Shown here: positions 9,687 through 18,013 of the stretch, one piece after another
How positions within the stretch are numbered: the first letter of the stretch is position 1
Layout: each line of letters opens with the position of its first letter
From: Amycolatopsis alba DSM 44262
GTDB lineage: Bacteria; Actinomycetota; Actinomycetes; Mycobacteriales; Pseudonocardiaceae
DNA length: 64,000 bases
Direction: 5' to 3'
Assembly (NCBI RefSeq): GCF_000384215.1
Contig: NZ_KB913032.1
Location: forward strand, 4,357,665-4,421,664
Made by a program: the position numbers and the translations under genes
Notes under the pieces: generated by a model
Database searches by the model: none
Told to the model about the DNA's origin: nothing
Seen by the model: only the letters and a program-made list of their open reading frames with translations

Positions 9687-9737
9687 GCGACGGTGAAGGA
9701 ATTGGGACATTGAACGTCCCAATTCCTTCACCGTCGC
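9687..9737. terminator. Perfect 22-bp hairpin between beta-helix gene and DUF559-type gene
   Basis: Arms at 9687-9708 and 9716-9737 are exact reverse complements with a 7-base loop. The hairpin begins 13 bases after the stop of the beta-helix gene at 9751, so it can end that transcript. No T-run follows on the minus strand. Its unusually AT-rich core (AATT) differs from the surrounding GC. Confidence 0.65.
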
Positions 9738-9750
9738 CCGCCGCCTCCGG

Positions 9751-11202
9751 TCACGCGAAGCTCGACCCAGCATCCTGCGAGTAAGGAGCCCTCTGCCAAG
9801 CCGAAGCCCCCACAGTCCGCGAAGTGTCCTGAACGACAAATCGCCAAGAGCCCGAGTAAGCGTTGTCGTACCACCGATTCCCCTGCCGGAAAGTGACCGC
9901 GTCCGAAACGGAAGAGCCCCGATAAGGCGACCACTCCGGATAAGTCCCGAAGTTCGCCAGTAGCGCCATCCGCCCGCACAACCCCGAACACTCGGACCCG
10001 GAAGAGAACTTGTTGCCATGAATGGAAACCCGCTGAGTCTTCCATCGGCAGTCATCGTACAAAGGACGAGACGCGATTCCCGGAGAAGAACACGAAGAGA
10101 CCGAAGGAACAAGGAGCGTGCACGACCCGGAAGAAGTGTTCGCCGGGCTGTTGCAGAAGCGGTCCGCATTTTCCCAAGCGGTGATCCCGCCCCAGTTGTC
10201 CTCGAAGACGTTGTCCACGATCTCCACCGAAGATGTCCGGGCCCGGATACGCGGTTCGCCGCCGGATTCGGAAAGGTAGATCGTCCCGACCGGGAAATTG
10301 TCCCCGCGAGCGGCGAAAGCGCGCCCTTGTACGAGGGAGTTCCGCCGGAAGGTGTTCCCGCGGACCACGGCGTTGTACGAGATCTCGTAGAACAACGCCT
10401 CCGCCTCGTTGTCCTCGATCAGGTTGTCCTCGACGAGGAAGTCGTTGTTGTTCGTGTCCGCCCACAGGCCGGCGCCGTGGTTGTGGTGGACCCAGTTCCC
10501 CCGGATGTCGGCGCCGTTCACCGCCCAGAATTTCGCGCCACCGCTGCAGCCGCAGCCGGGGACCTGCTTCTCCCAGTCGTCGGTGTTGTTCCCGGTGATC
10601 TCGTTGCCCTCGACGAGCAGCCCGGTGATCCCGTCGCCCGCGCGGTAGGCGTTGATGCCGTACTGGCCGTTGTTCCGCAGGCAGTTCCGCAGGACCTCCT
10701 GACGCGGGCCCGCCATCATCGCGGCGCCGCGGTTGTCCTCGATGGTGTTGCCTTCGACGGTCCAGTGTTCACCGGAGTCGTGGTTGACCACGCCCTGATC
10801 GCGCGGCGCCGCGAAACCGCGGATGGTGAGGCCGCGGATGACGACGTCACGAGCCTGCTGGGTGAACGCGTAGCGGTTGACGCCGCCGCCGTCCAGCACG
10901 GCGCCGGGTGCGCCGAGGTAGGTGTTGCCGTCCTTCGGGATGACTTGGCCGTACTCGTCCGGGCCCAGGGTGTGCTTGCCCTCGGTCAGCCAGAACGTCG
11001 TGCCGGCCGGGAGTTCGCGCGTCTTCTCGGAGAGGTCGGTCCCCGGCGGGACGATCACGGCGCCGTCCGGTTTCGAAGGGCTTACCGGTCCCGCGTCGCA
11101 AGCCGCGACAGGAGCCGCCGAAGCCGGAGAGGCTGTGACGACTCCTGTCGCGAGCAGCAGCAGGGCAACCAGGAACACGGGCATACCGAAACGGTAAGCC
11201 AC
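9751..11202 (-). CDS. Secreted right-handed parallel beta-helix protein (paralogue 2 of 3)
   Basis: 483 aa from GTG at 11202; an ATG seven codons in is an alternative. The signal peptide ends near residue 29 (TASPASAAP), so export by Sec is expected. The rest is a beta-helix sharing long identical stretches with the lipoprotein at 4013-5536 and the neighbour at 11240-12739 (CGCSGGAKFWAVNGADIRG, GLWADTNNNDFL, RFCNSPANTSSGSC, CRWKTQRVS). It lacks a lipobox, unlike paralogue 1. Roughly the last third of the gene (9760-10330) is visibly less GC-rich than the first two thirds. Its role is probably cleavage, epimerisation or binding of the exported polysaccharide; this is inference. Confidence 0.83.
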   Translation of the reverse strand: MAYRFGMPVFLVALLLLATGVVTASPASAAPVAACDAGPVSPSKPDGAVIVPPGTDLSEKTRELPAGTTFWLTEGKHTLGPDEYGQVIPKDGNTYLGAPGAVLDGGGVNRYAFTQQARDVVIRGLTIRGFAAPRDQGVVNHDSGEHWTVEGNTIEDNRGAAMMAGPRQEVLRNCLRNNGQYGINAYRAGDGITGLLVEGNEITGNNTDDWEKQVPGCGCSGGAKFWAVNGADIRGNWVHHNHGAGLWADTNNNDFLVEDNLIEDNEAEALFYEISYNAVVRGNTFRRNSLVQGRAFAARGDNFPVGTIYLSESGGEPRIRARTSSVEIVDNVFEDNWGGITAWENADRFCNSPANTSSGSCTLLVPSVSSCSSPGIASRPLYDDCRWKTQRVSIHGNKFSSGSECSGLCGRMALLANFGTYPEWSPYRGSSVSDAVTFRQGNRWYDNAYSGSWRFVVQDTSRTVGASAWQRAPYSQDAGSSFA

Positions 11203-11239
11203 TGTAGACCGTCCCAGGTGGACACTTACAGGTGAAACT

Positions 11240-12739
11240 TCAGCAGGTCGCCGGGGCTTCGAACCCGCTGCAGGCGTCCTGCCGGTAGGGCTCGGCCTGC
11301 CATTGTGCCGCCGTCAGCCGCCGTGACGCGTCCTGGGTGACGAACGTCCATGGCCCGTAGTACTGGTTGTCGTACCACCGGTTCTCCTGCCGGAAGGTGA
11401 TCGCCTCGGAGATCACGTTCCCCCGGTACGGCGACCAAGCCGGGAAGGTCCCGTAGTTCGAGAGCACCGCCATCCGGCCGCAGCGTTCCAGGCAGCCTTC
11501 CAGCGTCGAATCGAACTCGAACGTGTTGTCGTGCACCGAAACGCGCTGGGTCTTCCATCGGCAGTCGCTGTACAGCGGCTCGGTCGCGATGCCGGGATCC
11601 GAGCAGGTGGACGTCGGTGAGACCAGCGCCGTGCAGGAGAGCGACGACGTGTTGGCCGGGCTGTTGCAGAACCGGTCCGCGTTCTCCCACAGCGTGATCC
11701 CTGACCAGTTGTCCGAGAACAGGTTCCCGCGGATGTCGATCTGACTGGTCCGGGCGGGCAGTCTCGGCTCTCCGCCGGACTCGCTGATGTACACCGCGGC
11801 GACCGGGAAACTGTCGCCCTTGGCGGCCCGGTTGCGGCCCTGCACCAGCGCGTTGCGGCGGAACGTGTTCCCGACCAGCTCCAGGTTGTAGGAGATCTCG
11901 TAGAACAGTCCCTCGGAGGCGTTGTCCTCGATCTTGTTGTCCTGGATGAGGAAGTCGTTGTTGTTCGTGTCGGCCCAGAGCCCGACACCGTGGTTGTGGT
12001 GGACCCAGTTGCCGACGATGTCGGCGCCGTTCACGGCCCAGAACTTCGCCCCGCCGCTGCAGCCGCAGCCGGGGATCTTCGTCTCCCAGTCACCGGTGTT
12101 GTTCCCGGTGATCTCGTTGCCTTCGATCACCAGGCCGGCCAGCCCGCCGCCGGCGCGGTAGGCGTTGATGCCGTACTGGCCGTTGTTCCGCAGGCAGTTC
12201 CCGATCACCCGCTGGCCGGATCCGGTCATCATCGCGGCGCCGTCGTTGTCCTCGATGACGTTGCCTTCGATGGTCCAGCGCTCGCCGGAGTCGTGGTTGA
12301 CCACGCCCTGATCCGTCTGGCCGAGAAAGCCGCGGATGGTGAGGCCGCGGATGACCACATCCCTGGCCGCCGTGGTGAACGCCGCGCGGTTGAGCCTGCG
12401 TCCGTCGAGCACGGCACCGGGTGCGCCGAGGTAGACGTTGCCGTCCTTGGGCAGCACCTGCCCGAACTGGTCGTCGGCCAGGTAATGGGTGCCCGGTGCC
12501 AGCCAGAACGTGGTACCCGGCGGGCTGGACCGGGTCCGTTCGTTCAGATCGGTGCCCGGTTGGACGACCTGGGCGCCTTCCGGCGCGGAGGGGACACCGA
12601 CGGTCGTGTCGCACACCCCTCGTACCGGCTCGTCGGATGCCACCGCTGGGCTTTCAACGGCGACCTGGAGCAGTAATGCCGACAGTGCGACGCAGAGCGT
12701 CCGTCTGCCTGCCGAGCGAGATATTCTCCCTGGACTCAT
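11240..12739 (-). CDS. Secreted right-handed parallel beta-helix protein (paralogue 3 of 3)
   Basis: 499 aa. The ATG at 12739 overlaps the upstream aminotransferase stop (ATGA) and has a GGAGAAGGG ribosome site, better than the longer frame reaching back to 12784. The signal peptide ends near residue 34 (VESPAVAS). The beta-helix body matches the two paralogues across its whole length, including the CGCSGG and RFCNSPANTSS cysteine segments and the GLWADTNNNDFLIQDN rung. Translational coupling to the sugar-gene operon ties it to polysaccharide production. It likely acts outside the membrane on the polymer; the reaction is unknown. Confidence 0.84.
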   Translation of the reverse strand: MSPGRISRSAGRRTLCVALSALLLQVAVESPAVASDEPVRGVCDTTVGVPSAPEGAQVVQPGTDLNERTRSSPPGTTFWLAPGTHYLADDQFGQVLPKDGNVYLGAPGAVLDGRRLNRAAFTTAARDVVIRGLTIRGFLGQTDQGVVNHDSGERWTIEGNVIEDNDGAAMMTGSGQRVIGNCLRNNGQYGINAYRAGGGLAGLVIEGNEITGNNTGDWETKIPGCGCSGGAKFWAVNGADIVGNWVHHNHGVGLWADTNNNDFLIQDNKIEDNASEGLFYEISYNLELVGNTFRRNALVQGRNRAAKGDSFPVAAVYISESGGEPRLPARTSQIDIRGNLFSDNWSGITLWENADRFCNSPANTSSLSCTALVSPTSTCSDPGIATEPLYSDCRWKTQRVSVHDNTFEFDSTLEGCLERCGRMAVLSNYGTFPAWSPYRGNVISEAITFRQENRWYDNQYYGPWTFVTQDASRRLTAAQWQAEPYRQDACSGFEAPATC

Positions 12740-14052
12740 ACCCTTCTCCGAAAAACCGGCTTCACCGAACGACCACCCAGCCACGGCACCGGATCATCCG
12801 CGTCGAGCGCTTTGCGGTACACGAGGCAGGCCTGCGAGACCACTTCGACCGTCCGGTCGATGTCTTCTTCGGACAACGCGCTGCTGACCACGAACGACGG
12901 CCCGAGGACCCCTCCCGTGACCAGTTGCCGCAGGAACAGCGTGCGGTAGTCCTGCGACGGTTTCTTCTCGGCGTCGAGCGTGGCGAAGACGAGGTTGCTC
13001 GCCCGGCCGCGCACGACGACGTGTTCCCCGACCCCCGCCGAGGCCGCGACTTCGCGGACCCCGGCGGCGAGCCGGTCGCCGAGCGCGTGCAGCCGCGCGG
13101 CGATGCCTTCTTCGGTGTAGGTCTCCATGACCGCGATCGCGGCGGCCAGCGAATGCGTCTCGGCGCCGTGAGTGGTGGACAGCAGGAAGACGCGTTCCCC
13201 GCCGGTGCGCAGGCCGCCGAGCTCCATCAGCTCGCGTTTGCCCGCGAGCGCGGAGACGGCGAACCCGTTGCCGAGCGCCTTGCCGAACGTCGAGAGGTCA
13301 GGGGTGACCCCGTAGAGACCCTGCGCTCCCGCCTCTGACCAGCGGAAACCGGTGATCATCTCGTCGAAGATCAGGACGCAGCCGTACCGGTCGGCCAGTT
13401 CCCGCAGGCCGACGAGGTACCCGGCGGGCGGTTCGAGCTGGGCGGACGCCTCCAGGACGAGGCAGGCGATCCGGCCCGCGTTTTCCCGCAGCAGCCGTTC
13501 CGTCTCCGGGAGGTCGCCGTAGGGGAACGACACGGTGAGATCGGTGATCTCGCCGGGGATGCCCGACGACATCGCCGTGGTGCCGATGAACCAGTCGTCG
13601 ATGGAGAAGAACGCGTGGTCGCGGCAGATCGCCACCAGCGGCCTGCCGGTGGCCGCCCTGGCGAGCTTGACCGCGGCCGTGGTGGCGTCCGAGCCGTTCT
13701 TGGCGAATTTGACCATCTCGGCGGTCGGGACGGTCGCGAGGAACTTCTCCGCCGCCCGTTCCTCCACAATGGACGGACGAGCGAAGTTGGCGCCCCGGTC
13801 GATCTCGCGGTGGGCGGCTTCGCTGACCCGCGGGTGCACGTGCCCGAGGCTGACCGCGCGCAGCCCCGAGCCGTACTCGATGTATTCGTTCCCGTCGACG
13901 TCCCAGACATGCGCGCCCCGCCCGTGGGAGATGACCGGCGCCAGGTTCTCCGGGTACTGGTCGTCTCCCTTGGCGTAGGTGTGCGCGCCGCCGGGGATCA
14001 TCGCGTGGAGGCGCTCGTTGGCCCGCATGGACTTGGGAAGATGACGGGTCAT
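12736..14052 (-). CDS. Class III PLP-dependent aminotransferase (glutamate-1-semialdehyde aminomutase-like)
   Basis: 438 aa, near the usual length for the fold. PLP-site features: NGSDATTAAVKLARA, FDEMITGFR, and the Schiff-base Lys in FGKALGNGF near residue 258. The start ATG has GAGGTG upstream. It resembles hemL but sits inside a polysaccharide operon, so amination of a sugar or of a small substituent is more likely than tetrapyrrole synthesis. Paralogues like this are frequent in surface-glycan loci. It is coupled to the beta-helix gene downstream (ATGA). Confidence 0.85.
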   Translation of the reverse strand: MTRHLPKSMRANERLHAMIPGGAHTYAKGDDQYPENLAPVISHGRGAHVWDVDGNEYIEYGSGLRAVSLGHVHPRVSEAAHREIDRGANFARPSIVEERAAEKFLATVPTAEMVKFAKNGSDATTAAVKLARAATGRPLVAICRDHAFFSIDDWFIGTTAMSSGIPGEITDLTVSFPYGDLPETERLLRENAGRIACLVLEASAQLEPPAGYLVGLRELADRYGCVLIFDEMITGFRWSEAGAQGLYGVTPDLSTFGKALGNGFAVSALAGKRELMELGGLRTGGERVFLLSTTHGAETHSLAAAIAVMETYTEEGIAARLHALGDRLAAGVREVAASAGVGEHVVVRGRASNLVFATLDAEKKPSQDYRTLFLRQLVTGGVLGPSFVVSSALSEEDIDRTVEVVSQACLVYRKALDADDPVPWLGGRSVKPVFRRRV

Positions 14053-14056
14053 GCTT

Positions 14057-14605
14057 TCACCTCGTGTTCTGTAGGACCGCGGAAAGGGGGAGGGCCTGGC
14101 GGTCCCGTTCCGAGACGAAGGCCGCCGGAAGCGGCCAGGGGATCGCCAGTTCCGGGTCGTCGTAGGCGATCGCGACGTCTTCGCTCGCGTCGTGCGTGCG
14201 GTCGATCCGGTAGGAGACGTCGGCGTACTCGGTGAGCGCCTGGAACCCGTGCGCGCAGCCCGCCGGGATGTACAGCGAGACCTGCGTCTCCCCGGACAGG
14301 TCGAACGTCTCCTTGCCCAGGTACGTCGGCGAATCCGGCCTCAGGTCGACGACGACGTCGAAGACGGCGCCCCACGAGCACCGGACCAGTTTCGCTTCGC
14401 CGAGACCCGAGCGGAGATGCATCCCGCGCAGCACTCCCTTGCGGGAGCGGGAAACACTGTCCTGGAGGAACCCGTTCGGGTCGATCCCGACGGACCGGAC
14501 GACGTCGGCGTCGAACGTGCGGCTGAAGAAGCCGCGCTCGTCGGCGTGCGGGGTCGGCTCGAACAGGTACGCGCCCGCGATGGCGGGCACCGGGATCACC
14601 TTCAT
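14057..14605 (-). CDS. rfbC: dTDP-4-dehydrorhamnose 3,5-epimerase-like (RmlC family)
   Basis: 182 aa, the normal RmlC length. Cupin motifs are present: FFSRTFDAD, GVLRGMHLR with the catalytic His, and YIPAGCAHGFQAL. The ATG at 14605 overlaps the upstream stop (ATGA). RmlC epimerises dTDP-4-keto-6-deoxyglucose at C3 and C5 on the way to dTDP-rhamnose; related enzymes epimerise other 4-keto sugars. No rmlB or rmlD is nearby and rmlA is 18 kb away, so the substrate may instead be a 4-keto sugar made by the cassette upstream. Confidence 0.85.
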   Translation of the reverse strand: MKVIPVPAIAGAYLFEPTPHADERGFFSRTFDADVVRSVGIDPNGFLQDSVSRSRKGVLRGMHLRSGLGEAKLVRCSWGAVFDVVVDLRPDSPTYLGKETFDLSGETQVSLYIPAGCAHGFQALTEYADVSYRIDRTHDASEDVAIAYDDPELAIPWPLPAAFVSERDRQALPLSAVLQNTR

Positions 14606-15789
14606 CGGACTCCCATCGGCAGGAAGGCGGCCGACAGTTCGGCGAACTGCTCGTCCAGTAGCCGCACCTGCTTCGCGCCTCGTTTCGCCACGATCTCGCT
14701 CAGTTCGGCGGCGCGGGACTCCAGTTCGGCGAACTGGCGCACCAGCGCGTCGAAGTCGATCTCCTTGGCCGACTGGCAGAATTCCCCCAGTCCCAGTGTG
14801 GTCATGAGGACCTTGTTCTTGTTCGCGTACCCGATGGACAACGTCGGTTTCGCCAGTTTCAGCGCGCACAGGACGTTGTGGTAGCGGGTCGCGACGACGG
14901 TCTCGACGGCCGACATCGCCCGCAGCACGTCGTCCAAAGTGGACGTGTCGGCGGCGGTGATCAGCGGGGAATCCAGTTCCCGCATGATCTCGTCGACGAC
15001 CTGGCGGTCGGCCCGGTCGCCGATGAACAGCCGCACCGGACGGCCATCCGAGACCAGTCCGGCGACGAACCGTGTTATGTTGTCCACATAGGACTCATAG
15101 ATGTCCGCGGCGCGCGCCCTGTCCTCGTTCCCGCCGTGGTAGGCCATCACCCCGACCCCGACGGAGCGGGGCAGCACCGGTTCCGAGGGTGCCGGGAGGG
15201 CGAAGGCGAGGTCGGGGTAGACGCGGTCGTTCGTGACGTCGACCCCCATTTCGCGCATCGCGTCCCGCGACGGCTCGTCCCGGTAGGACCGGAACGACGC
15301 CAGCCGCCCGGCCCAGCCGATGACCGACCGGGTGGCCCGCTGCGAGCTCACGCTGGCACCGACGCTCACCAGCGCCACCTTGGTCCCGACCAGACGGCCG
15401 GACGCCGAGAGCAGCAGCAACGCGTACGGGAAACCCCAGGGACGCAAGGGAAGGGTGGATTCCAGGACACCCATTCCCGGCACGATCACCACGTCGTGAC
15501 GTCGTACCCAAGCCGCCGTGCGGAAGGCGTCGACGAGTTTGCCGAAGCCCTTCAGCACGACGGACAACGGTCCCGAGACCGTCCGGTACTCGCCCTCGTA
15601 CCAGTTCAACGCGGTCGTCTCGAGCCCGTAGCGCGACGCGACGATTTCCGGTCCGCCGCACATCACGCTGATGGCGGCGTCCGGATGGTCCGTGCGCAAG
15701 AACCCGAGGACCGCCTCGAAGGAACCGTCGTTGCCGAGGTTCCCCGATCCGAGGAGGCCGAACAGCCCGATCCTCGCGGGCGGGGTCAA
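14602..15789 (-). CDS. Polysaccharide pyruvyl transferase family protein
   Basis: 395 aa from a TTG overlapping the GT2 stop (TTGA). PF04230-type signatures: GLLGSGNLGNDG at the N-terminus, a middle NDRVYPDLAFAL segment and RYHNVLCALKLAKPTLSIGY in the C-terminal half. The family adds a pyruvate ketal from phosphoenolpyruvate to sugars, giving acidic polymers, or caps them. It lies between a glycosyltransferase and an epimerase in one coupled operon. Two copies of the GTCCA-N4-GGAC near-palindrome fall inside it (14932 and 15082). Confidence 0.85.
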   Translation of the reverse strand: MTPPARIGLFGLLGSGNLGNDGSFEAVLGFLRTDHPDAAISVMCGGPEIVASRYGLETTALNWYEGEYRTVSGPLSVVLKGFGKLVDAFRTAAWVRRHDVVIVPGMGVLESTLPLRPWGFPYALLLLSASGRLVGTKVALVSVGASVSSQRATRSVIGWAGRLASFRSYRDEPSRDAMREMGVDVTNDRVYPDLAFALPAPSEPVLPRSVGVGVMAYHGGNEDRARAADIYESYVDNITRFVAGLVSDGRPVRLFIGDRADRQVVDEIMRELDSPLITAADTSTLDDVLRAMSAVETVVATRYHNVLCALKLAKPTLSIGYANKNKVLMTTLGLGEFCQSAKEIDFDALVRQFAELESRAAELSEIVAKRGAKQVRLLDEQFAELSAAFLPMGVR

Positions 15790-16736
15790 GGGACTCGTCC
15801 CTCCTGGCCGGCGACGACTGAGACGACGGAGACCTCACGCGGGCCGGTTTCGGCTTCGGCCTGCACCGGCATCCGGCCCATGGCCGGGTTCCCCGCCCGG
15901 TTCAGCGCCCATTGCCGCAGGTAGCGGAAGCATTCGCGCTTCTCGGCGCCGGAGATCGGCGCGTTGCGGATCGCGTTGACGTACCCCAGGACGTACTCGC
16001 CGAGCAGCCGGATCATCGGGTGGCGCAGCTTGTCGGCCCGCTTCGGGTCGAGATTGGTGGCACGCCGTCGCACGGTCGGGTGCTCGTGCTCGGAACGGCC
16101 GGGGTGGTCGCGCCGGAAGTACAGCCAGTCGGGCACCTGGTGGAACGGGCCGTGCAGGGCCAGTTCCGAGATGATCGTGCGGTCGGCGTGGTGGTAGCTG
16201 TCCAGCGGCGCGACGCGGCGCAGCACCTCGGTGCGGATGACCGCGCCGTCGTCGTCCCCGCCGGGGGCGAACAGCGTGCTGCGGAAGCGTTCCGCGGCGT
16301 GCGGCGAGACCGTGTTGAGCGGGTACTCCAGCGCCTGCGTGACGACGCCCTTCTCGTCGATCATCGCCGTCCACGAATGCGAGAGGACGAACTCGGGGTG
16401 TTCGTCGAGCGCCGCGACGCAGCGCTCCAGCAGGTCGCGTGCGTACAGGTCGTCGTCCGAGGCCCACTTGAACAGTTCGCCGCGGGCGACGTCGACGCAG
16501 TAGTTGTGGTTGGGCGAGCAGCCGACGTTCACCGGCTGGCGCACGTACCGGACGCGGGAGTCCAGCTTCGCGTAGTCACGGCTGATCTCTTCGGTGCGAT
16601 CGGTGGACGCGTTGTCCGAGATGATCAGCTCGAAGTCGCCGAAGCTTTGGCCGAGGAGTGCGTCCAGCGATTCGGCGAGGTAGTCCTCGCCGTTGTAGAC
16701 CGGGAGCCCGATGCTCAGCCGAGGAGCGGTGCTCAT
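15786..16736 (-). CDS. Glycosyltransferase family 2
   Basis: 316 aa; the ATG at 16736 overlaps the flippase stop (ATGA), preferred to the longer frame starting at 16844. GT-A fold: LSIGLPVYNGEDYLAESL at residues 8-25, DNASTDRTEEI, and the DXD-type metal site in KWASDDDLYARDL. It should build the repeat unit on the cytoplasmic side from a nucleotide-sugar donor. The C-terminal ~60 residues (GYVNAIRNAPISGAEKREC) are typical of surface-glycan transferases. The specific sugar is not predictable. Confidence 0.88.
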   Translation of the reverse strand: MSTAPRLSIGLPVYNGEDYLAESLDALLGQSFGDFELIISDNASTDRTEEISRDYAKLDSRVRYVRQPVNVGCSPNHNYCVDVARGELFKWASDDDLYARDLLERCVAALDEHPEFVLSHSWTAMIDEKGVVTQALEYPLNTVSPHAAERFRSTLFAPGGDDDGAVIRTEVLRRVAPLDSYHHADRTIISELALHGPFHQVPDWLYFRRDHPGRSEHEHPTVRRRATNLDPKRADKLRHPMIRLLGEYVLGYVNAIRNAPISGAEKRECFRYLRQWALNRAGNPAMGRMPVQAEAETGPREVSVVSVVAGQEGRVP

Positions 16737-18007
16737 GACGTCCTCATTTCTTCCTTCTCCGAAGTCTTGTGTTCTCTGAAGGCGATGTGCAGCTGGAGCC
16801 ACCACACCGCTGAACCGCTGGTGATCGCCAACGCGACCCCCCAAGCGGATCCGGACGCCCCGGCCAAGAAGGCGCCAATGAGCCCGAAGCCGACATAGCC
16901 GGCGGAGTTGATCAGCTGGGCGCGAAGGCTCCGTTTCGCAGCGCCGAGCGCACGCAGTCCGGCGGCCGCTCCGGTGTTGAATCCCGCCGCGGCGATACCG
17001 ATGGTCACCGGGAGGATCAGTTTCGAAGCGGGATCCCAGACGTCACCGAGGACGAACCGGCCGGCGTCGTGGGGTACCAGAAGCAAGGCGAGGCCCCAGA
17101 GCAGGGCCGCCGCCGCCTGGCCGGCGCCGAGGACGGCGCAGAATTTCCGGAAGCGGTGCGGGGCCCGTTGGAGCACCCGCGCGCTTTCGGCCACTGTGAC
17201 CAGGGAAAGTCCCATCAAGAGGGCGAAGAACGGCCCGAGGAGCAGTTCGGCGCCGCGGACCGCGCCGACGCTCGCGATCCCGGCGATCGCGCCGAGCCCG
17301 TACATCCGCAGCTGCGACGAGCCGCTGTTGCTGACGTTTTCGATCACGTAGCGGGCGCCGAGGTCGCGGTGCGCCTTGATCCAGTCGAGCGTGCCGCGCG
17401 GATCCGGCCGGACTCCGGACTGCAGGCAGCCGAAGCCCGCGGCGACCGCCCCGGAAAGGCCCCACGCCAGGATGAACGCGACGACCGTGTCGGACGTGTG
17501 GTGCGCGATGAACAAGGCCGGGATCAGCGCGATCCCCCAGACGACGTCGTTGAGGAACGCCTTCTTCCCGTGCCCGGCGGCGAAGAAGGCGAACCGCCAC
17601 GCGTCCTGCAAGAGCAGCGTGGGGATGACGACGCCGAGCGCGACGAACGCCCCGCCGGTGGTGTCGCCCACGATGAGACCGGCGGCCACGCTGATCATCC
17701 CGGACAAGACACCCGCCGTGAGCGCCGTCCCGGTCGCCCTCGCGGTCGCGGCGCGCCAGGATTCGGTGGACACCCCGGAGAACCGCACCATCAGCGGATC
17801 CGTCGTCAGCCCGCGTGAAAGGTTGAGCACCACGCCGTAGCTGACCCAGGCGAGGCTGAACATGCCGAACGCGAACGTGCCGAGGGAACGCGCGACGTAG
17901 AGGCCGACCACGAAGTTGGTGATGCTCGAGACGGCCTGGTCGCCGAGGCCCCAGCTGAGTCGTCCGGCCATCGCCCGGATGGCTTGGGAACGCAGAAGTG
18001 ATCGCAT
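16733..18007 (-). CDS. Polysaccharide flippase (Wzx/MATE-like, MOP superfamily)
   Basis: 424 aa with about twelve predicted membrane helices, starting LSWGLGDQAVSSITNFVVGLY as in the Polysacc_synt family. Basic residues lie in cytoplasmic loops and there is a polar C-terminal tail. The family moves undecaprenyl-linked repeat units across the membrane. With the Wzy-like protein at 5538 it completes the export core of a Wzx/Wzy-type pathway. It follows the DUF4910 gene by six bases and overlaps the GT2 start. Confidence 0.87.
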   Translation of the reverse strand: MRSLLRSQAIRAMAGRLSWGLGDQAVSSITNFVVGLYVARSLGTFAFGMFSLAWVSYGVVLNLSRGLTTDPLMVRFSGVSTESWRAATARATGTALTAGVLSGMISVAAGLIVGDTTGGAFVALGVVIPTLLLQDAWRFAFFAAGHGKKAFLNDVVWGIALIPALFIAHHTSDTVVAFILAWGLSGAVAAGFGCLQSGVRPDPRGTLDWIKAHRDLGARYVIENVSNSGSSQLRMYGLGAIAGIASVGAVRGAELLLGPFFALLMGLSLVTVAESARVLQRAPHRFRKFCAVLGAGQAAAALLWGLALLLVPHDAGRFVLGDVWDPASKLILPVTIGIAAAGFNTGAAAGLRALGAAKRSLRAQLINSAGYVGFGLIGAFLAGASGSAWGVALAITSGSAVWWLQLHIAFREHKTSEKEEMRTS

Positions 18008-18013
18008 GGGCCT

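Noticed and set aside
9612..9711. Longer N-terminus for the DUF559-type protein starting at ATG 9711
   Set aside because: The extension is encoded by the perfect hairpin and has no family support; the GTG at 9611 fits the expected N-terminus.
12736..14052. Housekeeping hemL
   Set aside because: It is embedded in and translationally coupled to polysaccharide genes; the fold alone does not show tetrapyrrole function.
15081..15089. DnaA box (TTGTCCACA) as part of a replication origin
   Set aside because: Only isolated copies occur, inside coding genes and without AT-rich unwinding DNA or dnaA/dnaN nearby; they are better explained by the dispersed GTCCA-N4-GGAC motif.
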